Assembly (NCBI GenBank): GCA_041228335.1
Contig: CP166130.1
Location: 372,001-436,000, forward strand
Reading direction: 5' to 3'
Length of the DNA: 64,000 bases
Origin: Alphaproteobacteria bacterium LSUCC0684
Lineage (GTDB): Bacteria; Pseudomonadota; Alphaproteobacteria; Puniceispirillales; UBA1172
Positions 27,835-40,109 of this stretch are shown here, one piece after another. Below the pieces are notes generated by a model that saw only the letters and a program-made list of their open reading frames with translations, did not search any database and was not told the origin of the DNA. Both the position numbers and the translations under genes were made by a program. The number at the start of each line of letters is the position of its first letter. Position 1 is the first letter of the stretch.

Positions 27835-29742
27835 TCAGGATGAATTGCTGTTGTCATGAAACCAGCCATAGATCGTCTCAGCCACATGCCGGCTGATGCC
27901 GTCTACCTGCATCAGGTCAGGTATGCCTGCCCGCGCTACGGACCGAGCAGAACCGAAATGAGACAAAAGAGCTTTTTTGCGTCTTGCGCCGATACCCGGT
28001 ATTTGGTCAAGTGGGGAGCTTACGGCAGATTTCTGCCTTCTCGCCCGATGGGCACCAATCGCAAAGCGGTGCGCTTCATCTCTTAGCCGCTGGAGAAAAT
28101 GCAGCACTGGCGTATTAAGAGGCAAGGAGAAACGATCTTTTCCTGGCTGGTGGAACTCCTCACGCCCGGCGTTGCGATCTGGTCCCTTGGAAATGGCGAC
28201 AACGGGAACATCCGTAATGCCGAGATCATCCATCACCTCAAGTGCTGATGAAAGTTGCCCTTTACCACCATCCAGTAGAACCAGATCAGGCCAGATACCG
28301 GTCTTGCGATCAGGGTCTTCACGCATTGCACGGCGGAACCGGCGATGTAGCATTTGGCGCATCATGGCAAAGTCGTCGCCACCAAATGCGGGAGTGGTTT
28401 CATCTCGGACGATATTGAATTTGCGATAGCTGTTCTTCATGAAACCATCGGGTCCGGCTACAATCATCCCGCCTACAGCATTGCTACCCTGGATGTGGGA
28501 GTTGTCGTAAACTTCAATGCGTTCCGGCGTGTCTTCAAGATCAAAAAGGTCACGCACCTCTTCAAGCATGGCTCGCTGATTCTTGGACTGGGCCATCTCT
28601 CGCGTAAGGGCTTCGTGAGCGTTGCGTTCCGCCATCTGCATGAGATTGCGGCGATGCCCCCGTGCCGGTACGCTGATCTGTATCTTTCGATCTGCCCGGC
28701 TTGATAGTGCTTTGGCGATAAGAGGTGCTTGTTCCGGCAGAAGGTTGACCAGAATTTCTGGTGGTGCTGGCTTGTCATCATAGAACTGACCTAGAAAGGC
28801 AGCAAGGACGTGGGGGCTTCCATCTTCAGCCTCATGGCGGGGAAAATAGGATTTAGTGCCGTAGTTCGACCCATTGCGCATGAAGAAAACTTGAACGCAG
28901 GATCGTCCGCTTTCCTGATGGATGGCGATGATATCAGCGTTCAGCTCGCTGGGTAGATTTATATCTTGATGCGCTTGTATTGTAGTGAGGGCACGGATAC
29001 GGTTCCGCCACAAGGCTGCTGTCTCAAATTCGAGCTCGGCTGAGGCGGCGTGCATTCGTTCGGCAAATTCCCGTTGCACTTCTCGGGACTCGCCACTCAG
29101 AAACCTGGCTGCCAGTTTTACTTGTTCGGCATAATCTTCCGGGCTGATGCGCCCAACACAAGGTGCTGTGCAGCGCTTGATCTGATATTGCAGGCAAGGT
29201 CGACTACGGGCAGAGAAAATTGAATCGGAACAGGTGCGGAGCATGAAAGCACGTGTAAGCTCGGTGATGGTTCGATTCACCGCACTAGCGGAAGCAAAAG
29301 GGCCAAACCATTCCGCCTTCCGTTTACGTGGCCCACGATGCTTGGCCAACTGGGGCCAGTCATGGTCTCCGGTGATCATGATATAGGGGAAACTTTTATC
29401 GTCCCGTAACAGAATGTTATATCGAGGTCTTAGTGTCTTGATCAGGTTGGATTCAAGAAGCAGAGCTTCAACCTCAGTTCGTGTGGTCACGATCTCCATC
29501 GATATCGTCTCCGCGACCATCCGGGTAAGCCGATTGCTGAGAGCATTGGTTCGGGTGTAACTCATCACCCGTTTGTCAAGAGCCTTTGCCTTGCCGACAT
29601 AGAGGGCGTTGCCTTCGCCATCCAGCATGCGGTAGACACCAGGCTGACCTGACAGTTTGCGGGCCGTATCACGAATAATTTTCAACCCGCGCTGAAGATC
29701 TGTTGTTGGTGATGCGGTTATATTTTCGATTTTTTCTGCCAT
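27835..29742 (-). CDS. uvrC: UvrABC system protein C
   Basis: A 635-residue excinuclease subunit. In order: GIY-YIG nuclease domain (about 30-110, GVYRMLDGEGNALYVGKAKALDKR), a Cys-containing region (PCLQYQIKRCTAPCVG), the UVR domain near 215-250, the RNase H-like endonuclease domain with DNSHIQGSNAVGGMIV and LVLLDGGKGQLSSAL, and the C-terminal tandem HhH (IPGIGARRKKALLSHFGS). It cuts both sides of a lesion after UvrB loading. uvrB is the next gene upstream on the same strand. Confidence 0.97.
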   Translation of the reverse strand: MAEKIENITASPTTDLQRGLKIIRDTARKLSGQPGVYRMLDGEGNALYVGKAKALDKRVMSYTRTNALSNRLTRMVAETISMEIVTTRTEVEALLLESNLIKTLRPRYNILLRDDKSFPYIMITGDHDWPQLAKHRGPRKRKAEWFGPFASASAVNRTITELTRAFMLRTCSDSIFSARSRPCLQYQIKRCTAPCVGRISPEDYAEQVKLAARFLSGESREVQREFAERMHAASAELEFETAALWRNRIRALTTIQAHQDINLPSELNADIIAIHQESGRSCVQVFFMRNGSNYGTKSYFPRHEAEDGSPHVLAAFLGQFYDDKPAPPEILVNLLPEQAPLIAKALSSRADRKIQISVPARGHRRNLMQMAERNAHEALTREMAQSKNQRAMLEEVRDLFDLEDTPERIEVYDNSHIQGSNAVGGMIVAGPDGFMKNSYRKFNIVRDETTPAFGGDDFAMMRQMLHRRFRRAMREDPDRKTGIWPDLVLLDGGKGQLSSALEVMDDLGITDVPVVAISKGPDRNAGREEFHQPGKDRFSLPLNTPVLHFLQRLRDEAHRFAIGAHRARRQKSAVSSPLDQIPGIGARRKKALLSHFGSARSVARAGIPDLMQVDGISRHVAETIYGWFHDNSNSS

Positions 29743-30143
29743 ATCATTACTTTACCTCAACATCAGCGGTTTGCCAGCGAGAAGCTGTAATGAAGTGTGA
29801 GAATCGGGCGGCCAAGGTGCCGTTTGGTTAATCCACGAAGCCTGTGGAAAACCATGTGGAAAAGGGGAGTGAAGAGGGCAAGGAATCGCAGGAAACCGCC
29901 AAAAAGTCGTATTTGCTTAAAATTTAGGCAAATACAAAATATATCAATTAAAACAGTATGATAATTGATTGCAATAGGAAAAATAACAATTTTTATTCAT
30001 GGTTTTATCGGCAAGGTTACGTAATTGTGGCAATCGTCTTTTTCTGTGCATAATTTCACCCCACTTACTTCAAGTTCTATTAATTAGCACTACCTAATTA
30101 TACCTTAAGATAGGGGGCTGTATTCTAAGGAATAACCATCGTC
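29743..30143. other. AT-rich intergenic region between uvrB and uvrC with origin- or regulator-like motifs
   Basis: These 401 bp have no gene. At 29842-29862 lie two tandem TGTGGAAAA elements (TTTTCCACA on the other strand, a DnaA-box-like word). A strongly AT-rich stretch covers about 29905-30110. Inverted repeats are TATTTGC/GCAAATA (29910-29916 with 29928-29934) and TAATTAG-cactac-CTAATTA (30081-30100), the latter possibly the uvrB terminator. The uvrC promoter must also lie here. Confidence 0.45.
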
Positions 30144-32261
30144 TTAAGCAGGGCGCCGCTGTTGGCGGCGTTGTTTTTCCTGCCGCTTGAAGGCGATGGA
30201 TGCGCTGCTTCCCATTTCCAGTTCGGATGCTTCCAGTCGGCGGATTTCATCTCGGATTCGGGCAGCTTCCTCAAATTCGAGGTTGGCGGCGGCATTATGC
30301 ATGGCCTGCTCCAGATCAGCGATTGTCTGCCGAATATCTTTGCCGACCATATGGCTTCCCTTGCCATCAGCATCAACCTCAACCCGGTCGCCTCTCTCAT
30401 AGACGCTGTCGAGAATATCAGCGATCTGCTTGCTGACGGTTTCCGGGGTGATACCGTGCTTGGCGTTATATTCCTTCTGCTTGGCGCGACGTCTGTTGGT
30501 TTCGCTGATCGCATAATCCAGGCTGTCGGTGATGGTGTCCGCATAAAGCAGAACTCTTCCGTTAACATTCCGGGCGGCACGGCCAATAGTCTGAACCAGT
30601 GAAGTTCGTGAGCGAAGATATCCTTCTTTATCCGCATCAAGTATGGCAACCAATGCACATTCCGGAATATCGAGTCCTTCGCGAAGAAGATTGATTCCGA
30701 TCAGCACATCAAAGACCCCAAGCCGCAGATCCCGAATAATTTCAATTCGTTCAAGGGTTTCAATATCTGAATGAAGATACCGCACTCGCACCCCGGCCTC
30801 ATGCATATACTCCGTCAGGTCTTCAGCCATTTTCTTTGTCAATGTCGTGATCAACACGCGTGATCCGGCTGCGGCGGCTTCAAGGCATTCGGCTATCACA
30901 TCGTCAACCTGGTTTTCTGTTGGCCGGACAATGCATTCCGGGTCTATCAGACCTGTCGGACGCACCACCTGTTCGGCGAAAACTCCACCTGTACGTTCCA
31001 GTTCCCATGACCCCGGTGTTGCAGAAATGAAGATAGTTTGCGGCCGGAAGGCTTCCCATTCCTCAAATTTAAGCGGCCTGTTATCCATGCAGGATGGTAG
31101 CCGGAAACCATGTTCTGAAAGCGTGCTTTTCCGTGCTCTGTCGCCTTTGAACATAGCGCCGATTTGCGGCACGGTCACATGGCTTTCATCAACAAAAAGT
31201 AGCGCATCCTCTGGCAGGTATTCAAAGAGCGTCGGTGGTGGCTCCCCCGGCCCACGTCCGGAAAGATACCGAGAATAGTTTTCAATCCCATTGCAGACAC
31301 CGGTGGCCTCAATCATCTCAAGATCGAATGTGGTGCGTTGCTCAAGTCGTTGGGCCTCGAGCAACCGGCCCGCGCCTTCAAGTTCAGTCAGGCGTTCTTT
31401 CAACTCTAGTCGGATAAGTTTACTGGCCTGCTGAAGCGTCGGTTTGGGTGTGACGTAATGCGAATTGGCAAAGATTCGCACGCTTTCGAGTTCACCTGTC
31501 CGATGACCTGTTAACGGGTCAAAGCCAGTGATGGTTTCAATTTCATCACCAAAAAGAGAAATGCGCCAGGCGCTATCTTCGAGGTGCGCTGGAAAAATTT
31601 CAACTACATCGCCACGTACACGGAAACATCCACGCTGAAATCCGGCATCATTGCGGGTGTATTGTAAGTCAGTAAGCTGCCTGAGAAGTGCCTGCCGTTC
31701 GATCGTCTCCCCTTTCTTTAGCCGAATCACCATGCTTGAATAGGTCTCAACCGAGCCGATGCCATAGATGCAGGATACCGAAGCAACAATGATCACATCC
31801 CGGCGTTCAAGCAGGGCCCGGGTTGCGCTGTGCCGCATCCGGTCAATCTGCTCATTGATGGTGGCTTCTTTTTCGATATAGGTATCAGACCTTGGTACAT
31901 ACGCTTCAGGCTGGTAGTAATCGTAGTAGGAGACGAAGTATTCCACGGCATTTTCAGGAAAAAGCGATCTCATCTCTCCATAAAGCTGGGCTGCCAGGGT
32001 TTTATTTGGCGCCAAGATGAGGGAGGGCCTGTTCATCGTGGCGATGACATGAGCCATGGTGAAGGTCTTGCCCGATCCCGTTACACCTAACAGGACCTGA
32101 TCACGCTCCTGTTGCATGAGCCCTTCGGTAAGCTCCTTGATGGCGTTGGGTTGATCACCCGATGGGTGAAATTCGCTATGCAGCTTGAAGGGGATCACCT
32201 CTTCAGCGTCACTGGCGAAGAGCGGCTTCATCGGATCGGCAAGGGATGATGCGGTTTCCAT
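30144..32261 (-). CDS. uvrB: UvrABC system protein B
   Basis: A 705-residue DEAD-like helicase subunit. Walker A is [13 protein letters not shown] near residue 56; the beta-hairpin region [20 protein letters not shown], motif [10 protein letters not shown], motif [11 protein letters not shown] and the C-terminal UVR domain [25 protein letters not shown] are all present. It delivers UvrC to the damage site. The gene ends 400 bp before uvrC on the same strand. Confidence 0.98.
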   Translation of the reverse strand: METASSLADPMKPLFASDAEEVIPFKLHSEFHPSGDQPNAIKELTEGLMQQERDQVLLGVTGSGKTFTMAHVIATMNRPSLILAPNKTLAAQLYGEMRSLFPENAVEYFVSYYDYYQPEAYVPRSDTYIEKEATINEQIDRMRHSATRALLERRDVIIVASVSCIYGIGSVETYSSMVIRLKKGETIERQALLRQLTDLQYTRNDAGFQRGCFRVRGDVVEIFPAHLEDSAWRISLFGDEIETITGFDPLTGHRTGELESVRIFANSHYVTPKPTLQQASKLIRLELKERLTELEGAGRLLEAQRLEQRTTFDLEMIEATGVCNGIENYSRYLSGRGPGEPPPTLFEYLPEDALLFVDESHVTVPQIGAMFKGDRARKSTLSEHGFRLPSCMDNRPLKFEEWEAFRPQTIFISATPGSWELERTGGVFAEQVVRPTGLIDPECIVRPTENQVDDVIAECLEAAAAGSRVLITTLTKKMAEDLTEYMHEAGVRVRYLHSDIETLERIEIIRDLRLGVFDVLIGINLLREGLDIPECALVAILDADKEGYLRSRTSLVQTIGRAARNVNGRVLLYADTITDSLDYAISETNRRRAKQKEYNAKHGITPETVSKQIADILDSVYERGDRVEVDADGKGSHMVGKDIRQTIADLEQAMHNAAANLEFEEAARIRDEIRRLEASELEMGSSASIAFKRQEKQRRQQRRPA

Positions 32262-32348
32262 GGTGTTAATATAAGCCCCGTGGTTTGATCACGGTAGAGG
32301 GCTGAGCTGGAATAATGCAATTTTTTCTTGCGTCCGTCCACCGCATGA

Positions 32349-33596
<1,248 letters not shown>

Positions 33597-33690
33597 TCAC
33601 GAAAATGTGATTAGAAGGGTTCTCATTTACCACATTCTGCCCATATTTAGGCATTACCCATCTCTGTACTAAAACAATTCCGGAGATAAG

Positions 33691-34653
33691 ATGATGCTGA
33701 TCAAGCCCTATCGACCCTGGTCGCTTAGCGAAAACGACATTACCCCGGAAGATTTCTATCTGAATCGGCGATCATTGCTGGCTGGTATGGGGTTGGGTGC
33801 TGGAGTTGTGTTGGGTGCTGGAGTCATACCCCAAACAGCCCTAGCTGCAATTTCCGGTTTTCCAGCATCACGCAATCCTGACTTCACCCTGGACCGACCA
33901 TTAACGGATGAGGAAGAAGCCACGACCTATACGAATTTCTATGAATTCGGGTCATCAAAGAATATCTGGCGCAAAGCACAGAAACTTGAAACCGATCCTT
34001 GGGCAGTCACCATAGATGGGATGGTGGAAGAAACCATCACTATTGATGCTACTGATCTGGTGGAAAAGCTTGGTGGGCAGGAAGAGAGATTATACCGCCA
34101 CCGCTGTGTTGAAGCATGGGCCATGGCCGTTCCATGGACAGGTATTCCACTTGAACGTCTGGTAAGATTTGCCCGGCCGGATGCAGGGGCAAAATACCTC
34201 CGATTTGAGACGTTCAAAGACACATCCATCGCACCTGGACAACGGCAAAGCTGGTATCCTTGGCCATATGTTGAGGGAATCACCTTGGCTGAGGCAACAA
34301 ACCCTCTCACTTTTCTGGCAACAGGCCTCTATGGCAAGGCCATGCCAAAGCAGAACGGTGCGCCAATCCGTCTCGTACTGCCATGGAAATATGGGTTCAA
34401 GTCGATCAAGTCGATCCGCCGAATCACTTTCACGGATAAGCAACCGGTGAGTTTCTGGCAGGACCTTCAGGCTAGTGAATATGGTTTCTGGGCCAATGTT
34501 AATCCTGAATACAATCACCCGCGCTGGTCCCAGAAAACTGAACGCATGCTTGGGACAAACGAGCGACGTGATACCCTGAAATATAATGGCTATGGTGCAT
34601 GGGTCGAATCCCTCTATGCGGCCATGCCTCAAGATCGGACATTATTCTTCTAG
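33691..34653 (+). CDS. msrP: Protein-methionine-sulfoxide reductase catalytic subunit MsrP
   Basis: A 320-residue periplasmic molybdoenzyme of the sulfite-oxidase fold (YedY). The Tat signal has the twin Arg at 26-27 (LNRRSLLAG) and ends near ALAA. The Mo-ligand Cys139 is in HRCVEAWAM, followed by VPWTGIPL and the conserved YPWPYVEG and LPWKYGFKSIKSI. It repairs oxidised periplasmic methionines using molybdopterin without MGD. No haem partner MsrQ is adjacent, although it usually is; electrons would need a distant msrQ or another donor. Confidence 0.95.
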   Translation: MMLIKPYRPWSLSENDITPEDFYLNRRSLLAGMGLGAGVVLGAGVIPQTALAAISGFPASRNPDFTLDRPLTDEEEATTYTNFYEFGSSKNIWRKAQKLETDPWAVTIDGMVEETITIDATDLVEKLGGQEERLYRHRCVEAWAMAVPWTGIPLERLVRFARPDAGAKYLRFETFKDTSIAPGQRQSWYPWPYVEGITLAEATNPLTFLATGLYGKAMPKQNGAPIRLVLPWKYGFKSIKSIRRITFTDKQPVSFWQDLQASEYGFWANVNPEYNHPRWSQKTERMLGTNERRDTLKYNGYGAWVESLYAAMPQDRTLFF

Positions 34654-34681
34654 ACTGGGGGAATTCTTTGTTCTGATTGCA

Positions 34682-35683
34682 TTACCTGCCGCGCAGGAGT
34701 GCCGCAACCCTCGCGGTTTCGTCAAGAATTCGCCCGTTGTTTTCGGTGAATTCACCTTCAAGCAGTTGTTCTAGAGGGGACGTGTAGCCACTGGTCTGCA
34801 TAATCTTGTGAAACTTGGAAATACGGCCAGTTTCCTCCCTGAAAGCATAGGTATAGACAGATTTTCCTGTAAGGCAGGCTTCAGAAGTCATGTTAACCGA
34901 ATCACTGGTAACGATAACAGCATCAGCCAGATCAAGAATACCGGGATAGGGGTTGGGGTCTTCTCCATTCCATATATATATCGGGATATCTGCAGGTATA
35001 CTGCCAGCCCCTTGCTTGATGGCATCTCCGGCATCATCCTGGCTACGTCGTGAAAGCACAAAGGCAAGGCTTCCCCCTCTTTTACACGCAACCAATGCCA
35101 TGAATTTGCCCAGGTCATAGTAGTCCGGCCTTCTCACGCGATAGCGGTGGTTGCTACCTCCGGTCATGACAACAAAAATCGGCTTTGGCAGAGATGCGAT
35201 ATCTGAAGAAAGAGTTGTCCCGGCTTCCTTGATCACTTCTGGTGTCAGGGCATTAAGTGAACCGGTAGTGATGATAACATTTTTACTGCGGATACGATCA
35301 TGCGAAGGAACAATCAGGTAATCGAACTTCGTGGCAGGCAAGCGGGGGTCCTGTATATGGATGGATTGCGTTCGTCCTTTTGCATTGCGACGTATCAGTA
35401 TCGAAAGTCCTGCCATGCGATGGCCGGTTGTTATCACAAGATCAGGCCATCCATCTCGTGCTGCAAAAAGAAGATCATCAGGCATTGGCCAGCGCGGAAG
35501 AAGGGCAAGGCGTGGCAGTCGCCTGAGCAGCCAAGGGAGAGTTATTCGGATGTACTTCATTTCCAGCCCCATCGCTTTGGCGAGGCCAATAGACTGGACT
35601 TCCATCCCTTTTGTTCCGTCGCTGACTACCCAGCAGGTTCGGGCTTGTGCCAGGTTCCGGGTTGTGGATAAAGCGGGTGCCAT
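34682..35683 (-). CDS. ELM1-like DUF1022 protein
   Basis: A 333-residue member of the DUF1022 (mitochondrial fission ELM1) family, a glycosyltransferase-B-like fold. Typical are TRTCWVVSDGTKGME-type opening (CWVVSDGTKGMEVQ), VITTGHRM, the PHDRI segment, FVVMTGGSNHRY and the TSDSVNMTSEA end block. Plant ELM1 helps recruit the fission dynamin; the bacterial proteins are widespread in alphaproteobacteria with unproven roles, possibly in envelope glycosylation. It converges on msrP with 28 bp between stops. Confidence 0.85.
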   Translation of the reverse strand: MAPALSTTRNLAQARTCWVVSDGTKGMEVQSIGLAKAMGLEMKYIRITLPWLLRRLPRLALLPRWPMPDDLLFAARDGWPDLVITTGHRMAGLSILIRRNAKGRTQSIHIQDPRLPATKFDYLIVPSHDRIRSKNVIITTGSLNALTPEVIKEAGTTLSSDIASLPKPIFVVMTGGSNHRYRVRRPDYYDLGKFMALVACKRGGSLAFVLSRRSQDDAGDAIKQGAGSIPADIPIYIWNGEDPNPYPGILDLADAVIVTSDSVNMTSEACLTGKSVYTYAFREETGRISKFHKIMQTSGYTSPLEQLLEGEFTENNGRILDETARVAALLRGR

Positions 35684-35806
35684 GGAATAAAAATATATCC
35701 TGAATTGAAATATTGTAATAAACTTTCGTCTATATGATCATCTTATATATACCTATGTACCAAAATGCATGCCAGCGCATGATGGAAAGGATTTGACCTG
35801 AAGACC

Positions 35807-36292
35807 ATGGCCACCCGTGTAAAGCTTGATGAAGTTGATCGTCGTATTCTTAAGGACCTTCAGGAAAACGGCCGAATGACCAATGTCGATCTGGCCAAAC
35901 GGATCGGGATTTCGGCTCCACCATGCCTGCGGCGTGTTCGGGCGCTTGAAGATGCTGAAATCATCCGGGGATATCATGCTGATATTCAGCCAGAAGCACT
36001 TGGATATTCCGTTATTGTCTTTGCCTTTGTAGGACTTCTGTCTCAAGCGGAAACTGACCTGCAGGCTTTTGAGAAACTGGTGGCTGAATGGCCTGAGGTT
36101 CGGGAATGCCATATGCTTGTAGGGGAGACAGATTTTCTGCTTAAGATCGTTGCGCATGACTGGGATGACTTTCAGCGGTTTCTTACCAGTAAACTGACTC
36201 CAGCCAAGAATGTGAGTCATGTGAAAACAGCCCTGGCCATACGTTCAACCAAGGATGAACCTGGCGTTCCTATTTCTATAGGCAAGGAATAG
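35807..36292 (+). CDS. Lrp/AsnC-family regulator
   Basis: A 161-residue feast/famine regulator. The N-terminal helix-turn-helix reads DEVDRRILKDLQENGRMTNVDLAKR-type sequence (core RRILKDLQENGR and LAKRIGISAPPCLRRVRAL). The C-terminal RAM effector domain holds GETDFLLKIVAHD. It is divergent from the DUF1022 gene and isolated from any clear metabolic target; it may be a global Lrp. Amino-acid ligand unknown. Confidence 0.92.
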   Translation: MATRVKLDEVDRRILKDLQENGRMTNVDLAKRIGISAPPCLRRVRALEDAEIIRGYHADIQPEALGYSVIVFAFVGLLSQAETDLQAFEKLVAEWPEVRECHMLVGETDFLLKIVAHDWDDFQRFLTSKLTPAKNVSHVKTALAIRSTKDEPGVPISIGKE

Positions 36293-36315
36293 TTCGCCAA
36301 GCCAGTTTTCCAGTG

Positions 36316-36795
36316 TCAGGACTTGAGAACAGAGATCTTTACCACTTCATAGGATTTGATGCCGCCGGGGGTGCGAACTTCAGCACTGTCCCCTATACGT
36401 TTGCCAATCAATCCTTTGGCAATGGGTGAAGAGGTCGAGATAAGCCCTTTGGACAAATCCGCTTCATAGGGACCAACAATGGAATAGGTGCTTTCCTGAT
36501 CGGTTTCCTCATCAGCAACTACCACACGAGTGCCAAAAGTCACGGTCTCACCTGAGAGTTTGGAAGGATCAATCACTTCAGCCCGGCTGATCACGTCTTC
36601 AAGCTCGGCCACACGACCTTCTATGAAGGACTGGCGGTCTCGGGCGGCGTGATATTCAGCATTCTCGGAAAGATCACCATGTTCCCGAGCTTCGGCAATC
36701 GCCTTGATAACCTGAGGGCGATCTTCGCTTTTAAGTTTTGACAACTCAGCCTTGATAACTTCAAGGCCTGAATGCGTAAAGGGAATCTTTTCCAT
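36316..36795 (-). CDS. greA: Transcription elongation factor GreA
   Basis: A 159-residue GreA. The N-terminal coiled coil contains the catalytic tip DLSENAEYHAARDRQSF with its acidic pair (D, E). The C-terminal FKBP-like domain has VTFGTRVVVADEE and ISTSSPIAKGLIGKRIGD. It rescues backtracked RNA polymerase by stimulating cleavage. It follows carB by 56 bp on the same strand, so carA-carB-greA may be one unit. Confidence 0.97.
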   Translation of the reverse strand: MEKIPFTHSGLEVIKAELSKLKSEDRPQVIKAIAEAREHGDLSENAEYHAARDRQSFIEGRVAELEDVISRAEVIDPSKLSGETVTFGTRVVVADEETDQESTYSIVGPYEADLSKGLISTSSPIAKGLIGKRIGDSAEVRTPGGIKSYEVVKISVLKS

Positions 36796-36851
36796 CGTTC
36801 TAACTCTTCGTTTACTCGAAGAAGATGTTAACCGTAGAAACTTGGGAGAAT

Positions 36852-39800
36852 CTAGTGTTTTTTGTTTGAGGAAAGATAGTTCTGTATTGAGCGAACAGCA
36901 AGTTTACCGCTTTGCATGGTCCGGATCGCGATCACCGATGCCCTGGCTTCCGGTACCGTCGTGTAATAGGGGATGGAATTGCTCAAGGCTGTCTGGCGAA
37001 GGGAAAAGCTGTCGCGTATAGCCGCCGCGCCATGGGCAGTGTTAAAGACAAGATCAATCTTTCCATCTACCATATAGTCCACCGCATGAGGGCGGCCCTG
37101 CATGACTTTATTCACGGTTTCGGTCTCAATGCCGGCGGCATTGAGTGCCTGAGCAGTTCCGGAAGTTGCGATCAGATTGAAACCAATTTTCTTCAAATCG
37201 CGACAGATCGAAATCATTGCAGGTTTGTCTTCGTCCTTTACGGAAATAAAGACATTACCTTCAAGCGGAAGATTCACATTTGCCCCAAGCTGACTTTTGG
37301 TAAAGGCATGGGCGAAATCTGGCCCTATACCCATAACCTCACCGGTGGATTTCATTTCCGGGCCCAGGAAGATATCAACGCCCGGGAACCGCGAGAAGGG
37401 GAACACAGCTTCCTTGACCGCGACATGGTTCAGTTTCTGTTCCTGCAGGTTGAGATCGGCAATTTTCTCCCCGGCCATGATTCGTGCGGCCACCTTGGCA
37501 AGTGGAATTCCTGTTGCCTTTGCCACAAAAGGGACTGTTCTTGATCCACGGGGATTAACTTCGAGAAGAAAAACTTCATCATCCTTGATTGCGTATTGTA
37601 CATTCATCAAGCCAATCACACCGAGAGCTTTAGCCAGTTCCTTTGTCTGCGAACGTATTTCCGAGATCACATTCTGGGATAAATTCTGAGGGGGGAGTGA
37701 ACAGGCGCTATCCCCGGAATGAATGCCTGCCTCTTCGATATGCTCCATGATGCCGCCGATGAATACATCACTCCCATCTGCAAGCGCATCCACATCCACT
37801 TCGGTTGCATGACTAAGAAAGCCATCGATAAGTACAGGGTTTTCACCGGAAACTACGACCGCCTCTTTCATGTAACGTTCAAGATCCGACATTGCATGAA
37901 CAACTTCCATGGCCCTTCCGCCCAGAACGTAGGATGGCCTGATAACCACAGGCAAACCGACGTCTTCAACAATGGCTCGAGCCTCTTCCGGGGAATGGGC
38001 GATGCCGTTCCGTGGTTGCTTCAGCGACAGTTTATGGATGAGTTGCTGGAAACGTTCCCGGTCTTCTGCAAGATCGATAGCATCCGGGCTGGTGCCAAGT
38101 ATCGGAATTTCCGCCGCTTCAAGAGCCGCAGAAATTTTTAGTGGGGTCTGGCCACCAAGTTGAACGATAACCCCTTTTACCGTGCCGTTTTTCATTTCAG
38201 CATTGATTACTTCAATCACGTCTTCGGCGGTCAGGGGTTCAAAATAAAGCCGGTCAGAAGTATCATAATCAGTGGAAACGGTTTCCGGATTGCAATTGAT
38301 CATAATCGTTTCATAGCCCGCATCCCTGAGGGCGTAGGCGGCATGAACACAGCAATAATCAAATTCGATTCCCTGTCCGATCCGGTTAGGGCCTCCACCA
38401 AGAATTACAACCTTCTCACGGCTTGAGGGACGGGACTCACAGGTCCGGCCAGAAGTGGCTTCATAGGTGGAGTACATGTAGGCAGTTTCGGAGGCAAATT
38501 CCGCCGCGCAGGTATCAATCCTCTTATAGACAGGATGGATGCCGGCAGTGTTGCGCTGGGTGCGAATCTCACTTTCCGAAAGGCCGGTCAATTCGGCGAG
38601 GCGGGCATCGCTGAAGCCCTTGGATTTCAGTAGCCTAAGCGTGGCCGGATCATCCGGCAGGCCCTGATCCTGTAAGTTTTGTTCCAGTTCAACAAGTTCG
38701 GCAATCTGATCCAGAAACCAGCGATCCCAATGCGTCCAGGCGGCAACATCATCAACAGTGTATCCTTTGGCCAGCACAGCCACGATCCGCCGCAAGCGGT
38801 CAGGAACCTGCTCACCCAGCCAGCCAGCAATCGCATCATTCAAATTCGCCCCATCATCAAGCGCTGGCAAGGATACCGGGTTAAGCCCGGTCAAACCTGT
38901 TTCAAGAGATCTCAGTGCTTTCTGAAAGGATTCCTGAAATGACCTGCCGACGGCCATGGTTTCGCCAACGGATTTCATCGACGTGCTTAGCCGCGTTTCC
39001 GCGCCAGGGAACTTTTCAAAGGTAAAGCGCGGAATCTTGGTTACAACATAATCGATGGTTGGCTCAAAACTAGCTGGCGTTGCGCCATTGGTGATGTCGT
39101 TATCAAGTTCATCCAGCGTATAACCCACCGCCAGTTTTGCTGCAACCTTGGCAATGGGGAAACCGGTCGCCTTTGACGCAAGGGCAGAAGAGCGGCTCAC
39201 CCGAGGGTTCATTTCAATGACCAACTGTCGGCCAGTTCTGGGGCAGACCGCAAATTGGACGTTTGATCCACCCGTATCAACACCGATTTCCCGCAGGACG
39301 GCAATCGATGCCTGGCGCATTTCCTGATATTCTTTATCGGTCAAGGTCAGGGCTGGCGCGACGGTCATGCTGTCGCCGGTATGAACACCCATCGGGTCAA
39401 TGTTTTCAATCGAGCAGATTATGATGCAATTATCCGCTCTGTCACGGACCACTTCCATCTCATATTCTTTCCATCCCAGCACCGATTCTTCAATCAGCAC
39501 TTCATGGACTGGAGAAAGACGGAGGCCACCGGTAACGATATCCTCGAACTCTTTTGTATTATAGGCGATGCCGCCACCTTCACCGCCAAGGGTGAAAGAT
39601 GGCCTGATAATGGCCGGAAGGCCAACATATTCAAGAGCCTCAAGAGCAGTTTCGAAGGTGTTGACCAAACGTGAACGTGGACTTTCAAGGCCGATCTTGT
39701 CCATGGCTGATCGGAACAGTTGGCGATCTTCTGCTTTTTCAATTGCGGCAATGCTGGCGCCTATCAACTCAACCCCAAGTTTCTCCAGCGTGCCGTCCTT

Positions 39801-40109
39801 GGCAAGGGCGAGAGCCGTATTCAGCGCTGTTTGCCCACCCATGGTTGGCAATAATACATCAGGCTTTTCTTGTTCGATAATTCTGGCAACAGTATCAGGG
39901 GTGATGGGTTCAATATAAGTTGCATCTGCCATACCCGGATCGGTCATGATTGTCGCCGGGTTGGAATTTACCAGAATGACACGATACCCTTCTTCGCGTA
40001 GAGCCTTGCATGCTTGGGCTCCTGAATAATCAAACTCACAGGCCTGGCCGATGATAATTGGTCCGGCGCCAATGATCATGATAGAGGAAATATCATCACG
40101 ACGCGGCAT
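36852..40109 (-). CDS. carB: Carbamoyl-phosphate synthase large subunit
   Basis: A 1085-residue CarB. It has two homologous ATP-grasp halves ([19 protein letters not shown] at the start of the first, [21 protein letters not shown] at the start of the second) with an oligomerisation domain between and a C-terminal MGS-like allosteric domain ([16 protein letters not shown]). It makes carbamoyl phosphate for pyrimidines and arginine with ammonia from CarA. Its start overlaps the carA end by 14 bp. Length slightly exceeds E. coli CarB (1073). Confidence 0.98.
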   Translation of the reverse strand: MPRRDDISSIMIIGAGPIIIGQACEFDYSGAQACKALREEGYRVILVNSNPATIMTDPGMADATYIEPITPDTVARIIEQEKPDVLLPTMGGQTALNTALALAKDGTLEKLGVELIGASIAAIEKAEDRQLFRSAMDKIGLESPRSRLVNTFETALEALEYVGLPAIIRPSFTLGGEGGGIAYNTKEFEDIVTGGLRLSPVHEVLIEESVLGWKEYEMEVVRDRADNCIIICSIENIDPMGVHTGDSMTVAPALTLTDKEYQEMRQASIAVLREIGVDTGGSNVQFAVCPRTGRQLVIEMNPRVSRSSALASKATGFPIAKVAAKLAVGYTLDELDNDITNGATPASFEPTIDYVVTKIPRFTFEKFPGAETRLSTSMKSVGETMAVGRSFQESFQKALRSLETGLTGLNPVSLPALDDGANLNDAIAGWLGEQVPDRLRRIVAVLAKGYTVDDVAAWTHWDRWFLDQIAELVELEQNLQDQGLPDDPATLRLLKSKGFSDARLAELTGLSESEIRTQRNTAGIHPVYKRIDTCAAEFASETAYMYSTYEATSGRTCESRPSSREKVVILGGGPNRIGQGIEFDYCCVHAAYALRDAGYETIMINCNPETVSTDYDTSDRLYFEPLTAEDVIEVINAEMKNGTVKGVIVQLGGQTPLKISAALEAAEIPILGTSPDAIDLAEDRERFQQLIHKLSLKQPRNGIAHSPEEARAIVEDVGLPVVIRPSYVLGGRAMEVVHAMSDLERYMKEAVVVSGENPVLIDGFLSHATEVDVDALADGSDVFIGGIMEHIEEAGIHSGDSACSLPPQNLSQNVISEIRSQTKELAKALGVIGLMNVQYAIKDDEVFLLEVNPRGSRTVPFVAKATGIPLAKVAARIMAGEKIADLNLQEQKLNHVAVKEAVFPFSRFPGVDIFLGPEMKSTGEVMGIGPDFAHAFTKSQLGANVNLPLEGNVFISVKDEDKPAMISICRDLKKIGFNLIATSGTAQALNAAGIETETVNKVMQGRPHAVDYMVDGKIDLVFNTAHGAAAIRDSFSLRQTALSNSIPYYTTVPEARASVIAIRTMQSGKLAVRSIQNYLSSNKKH

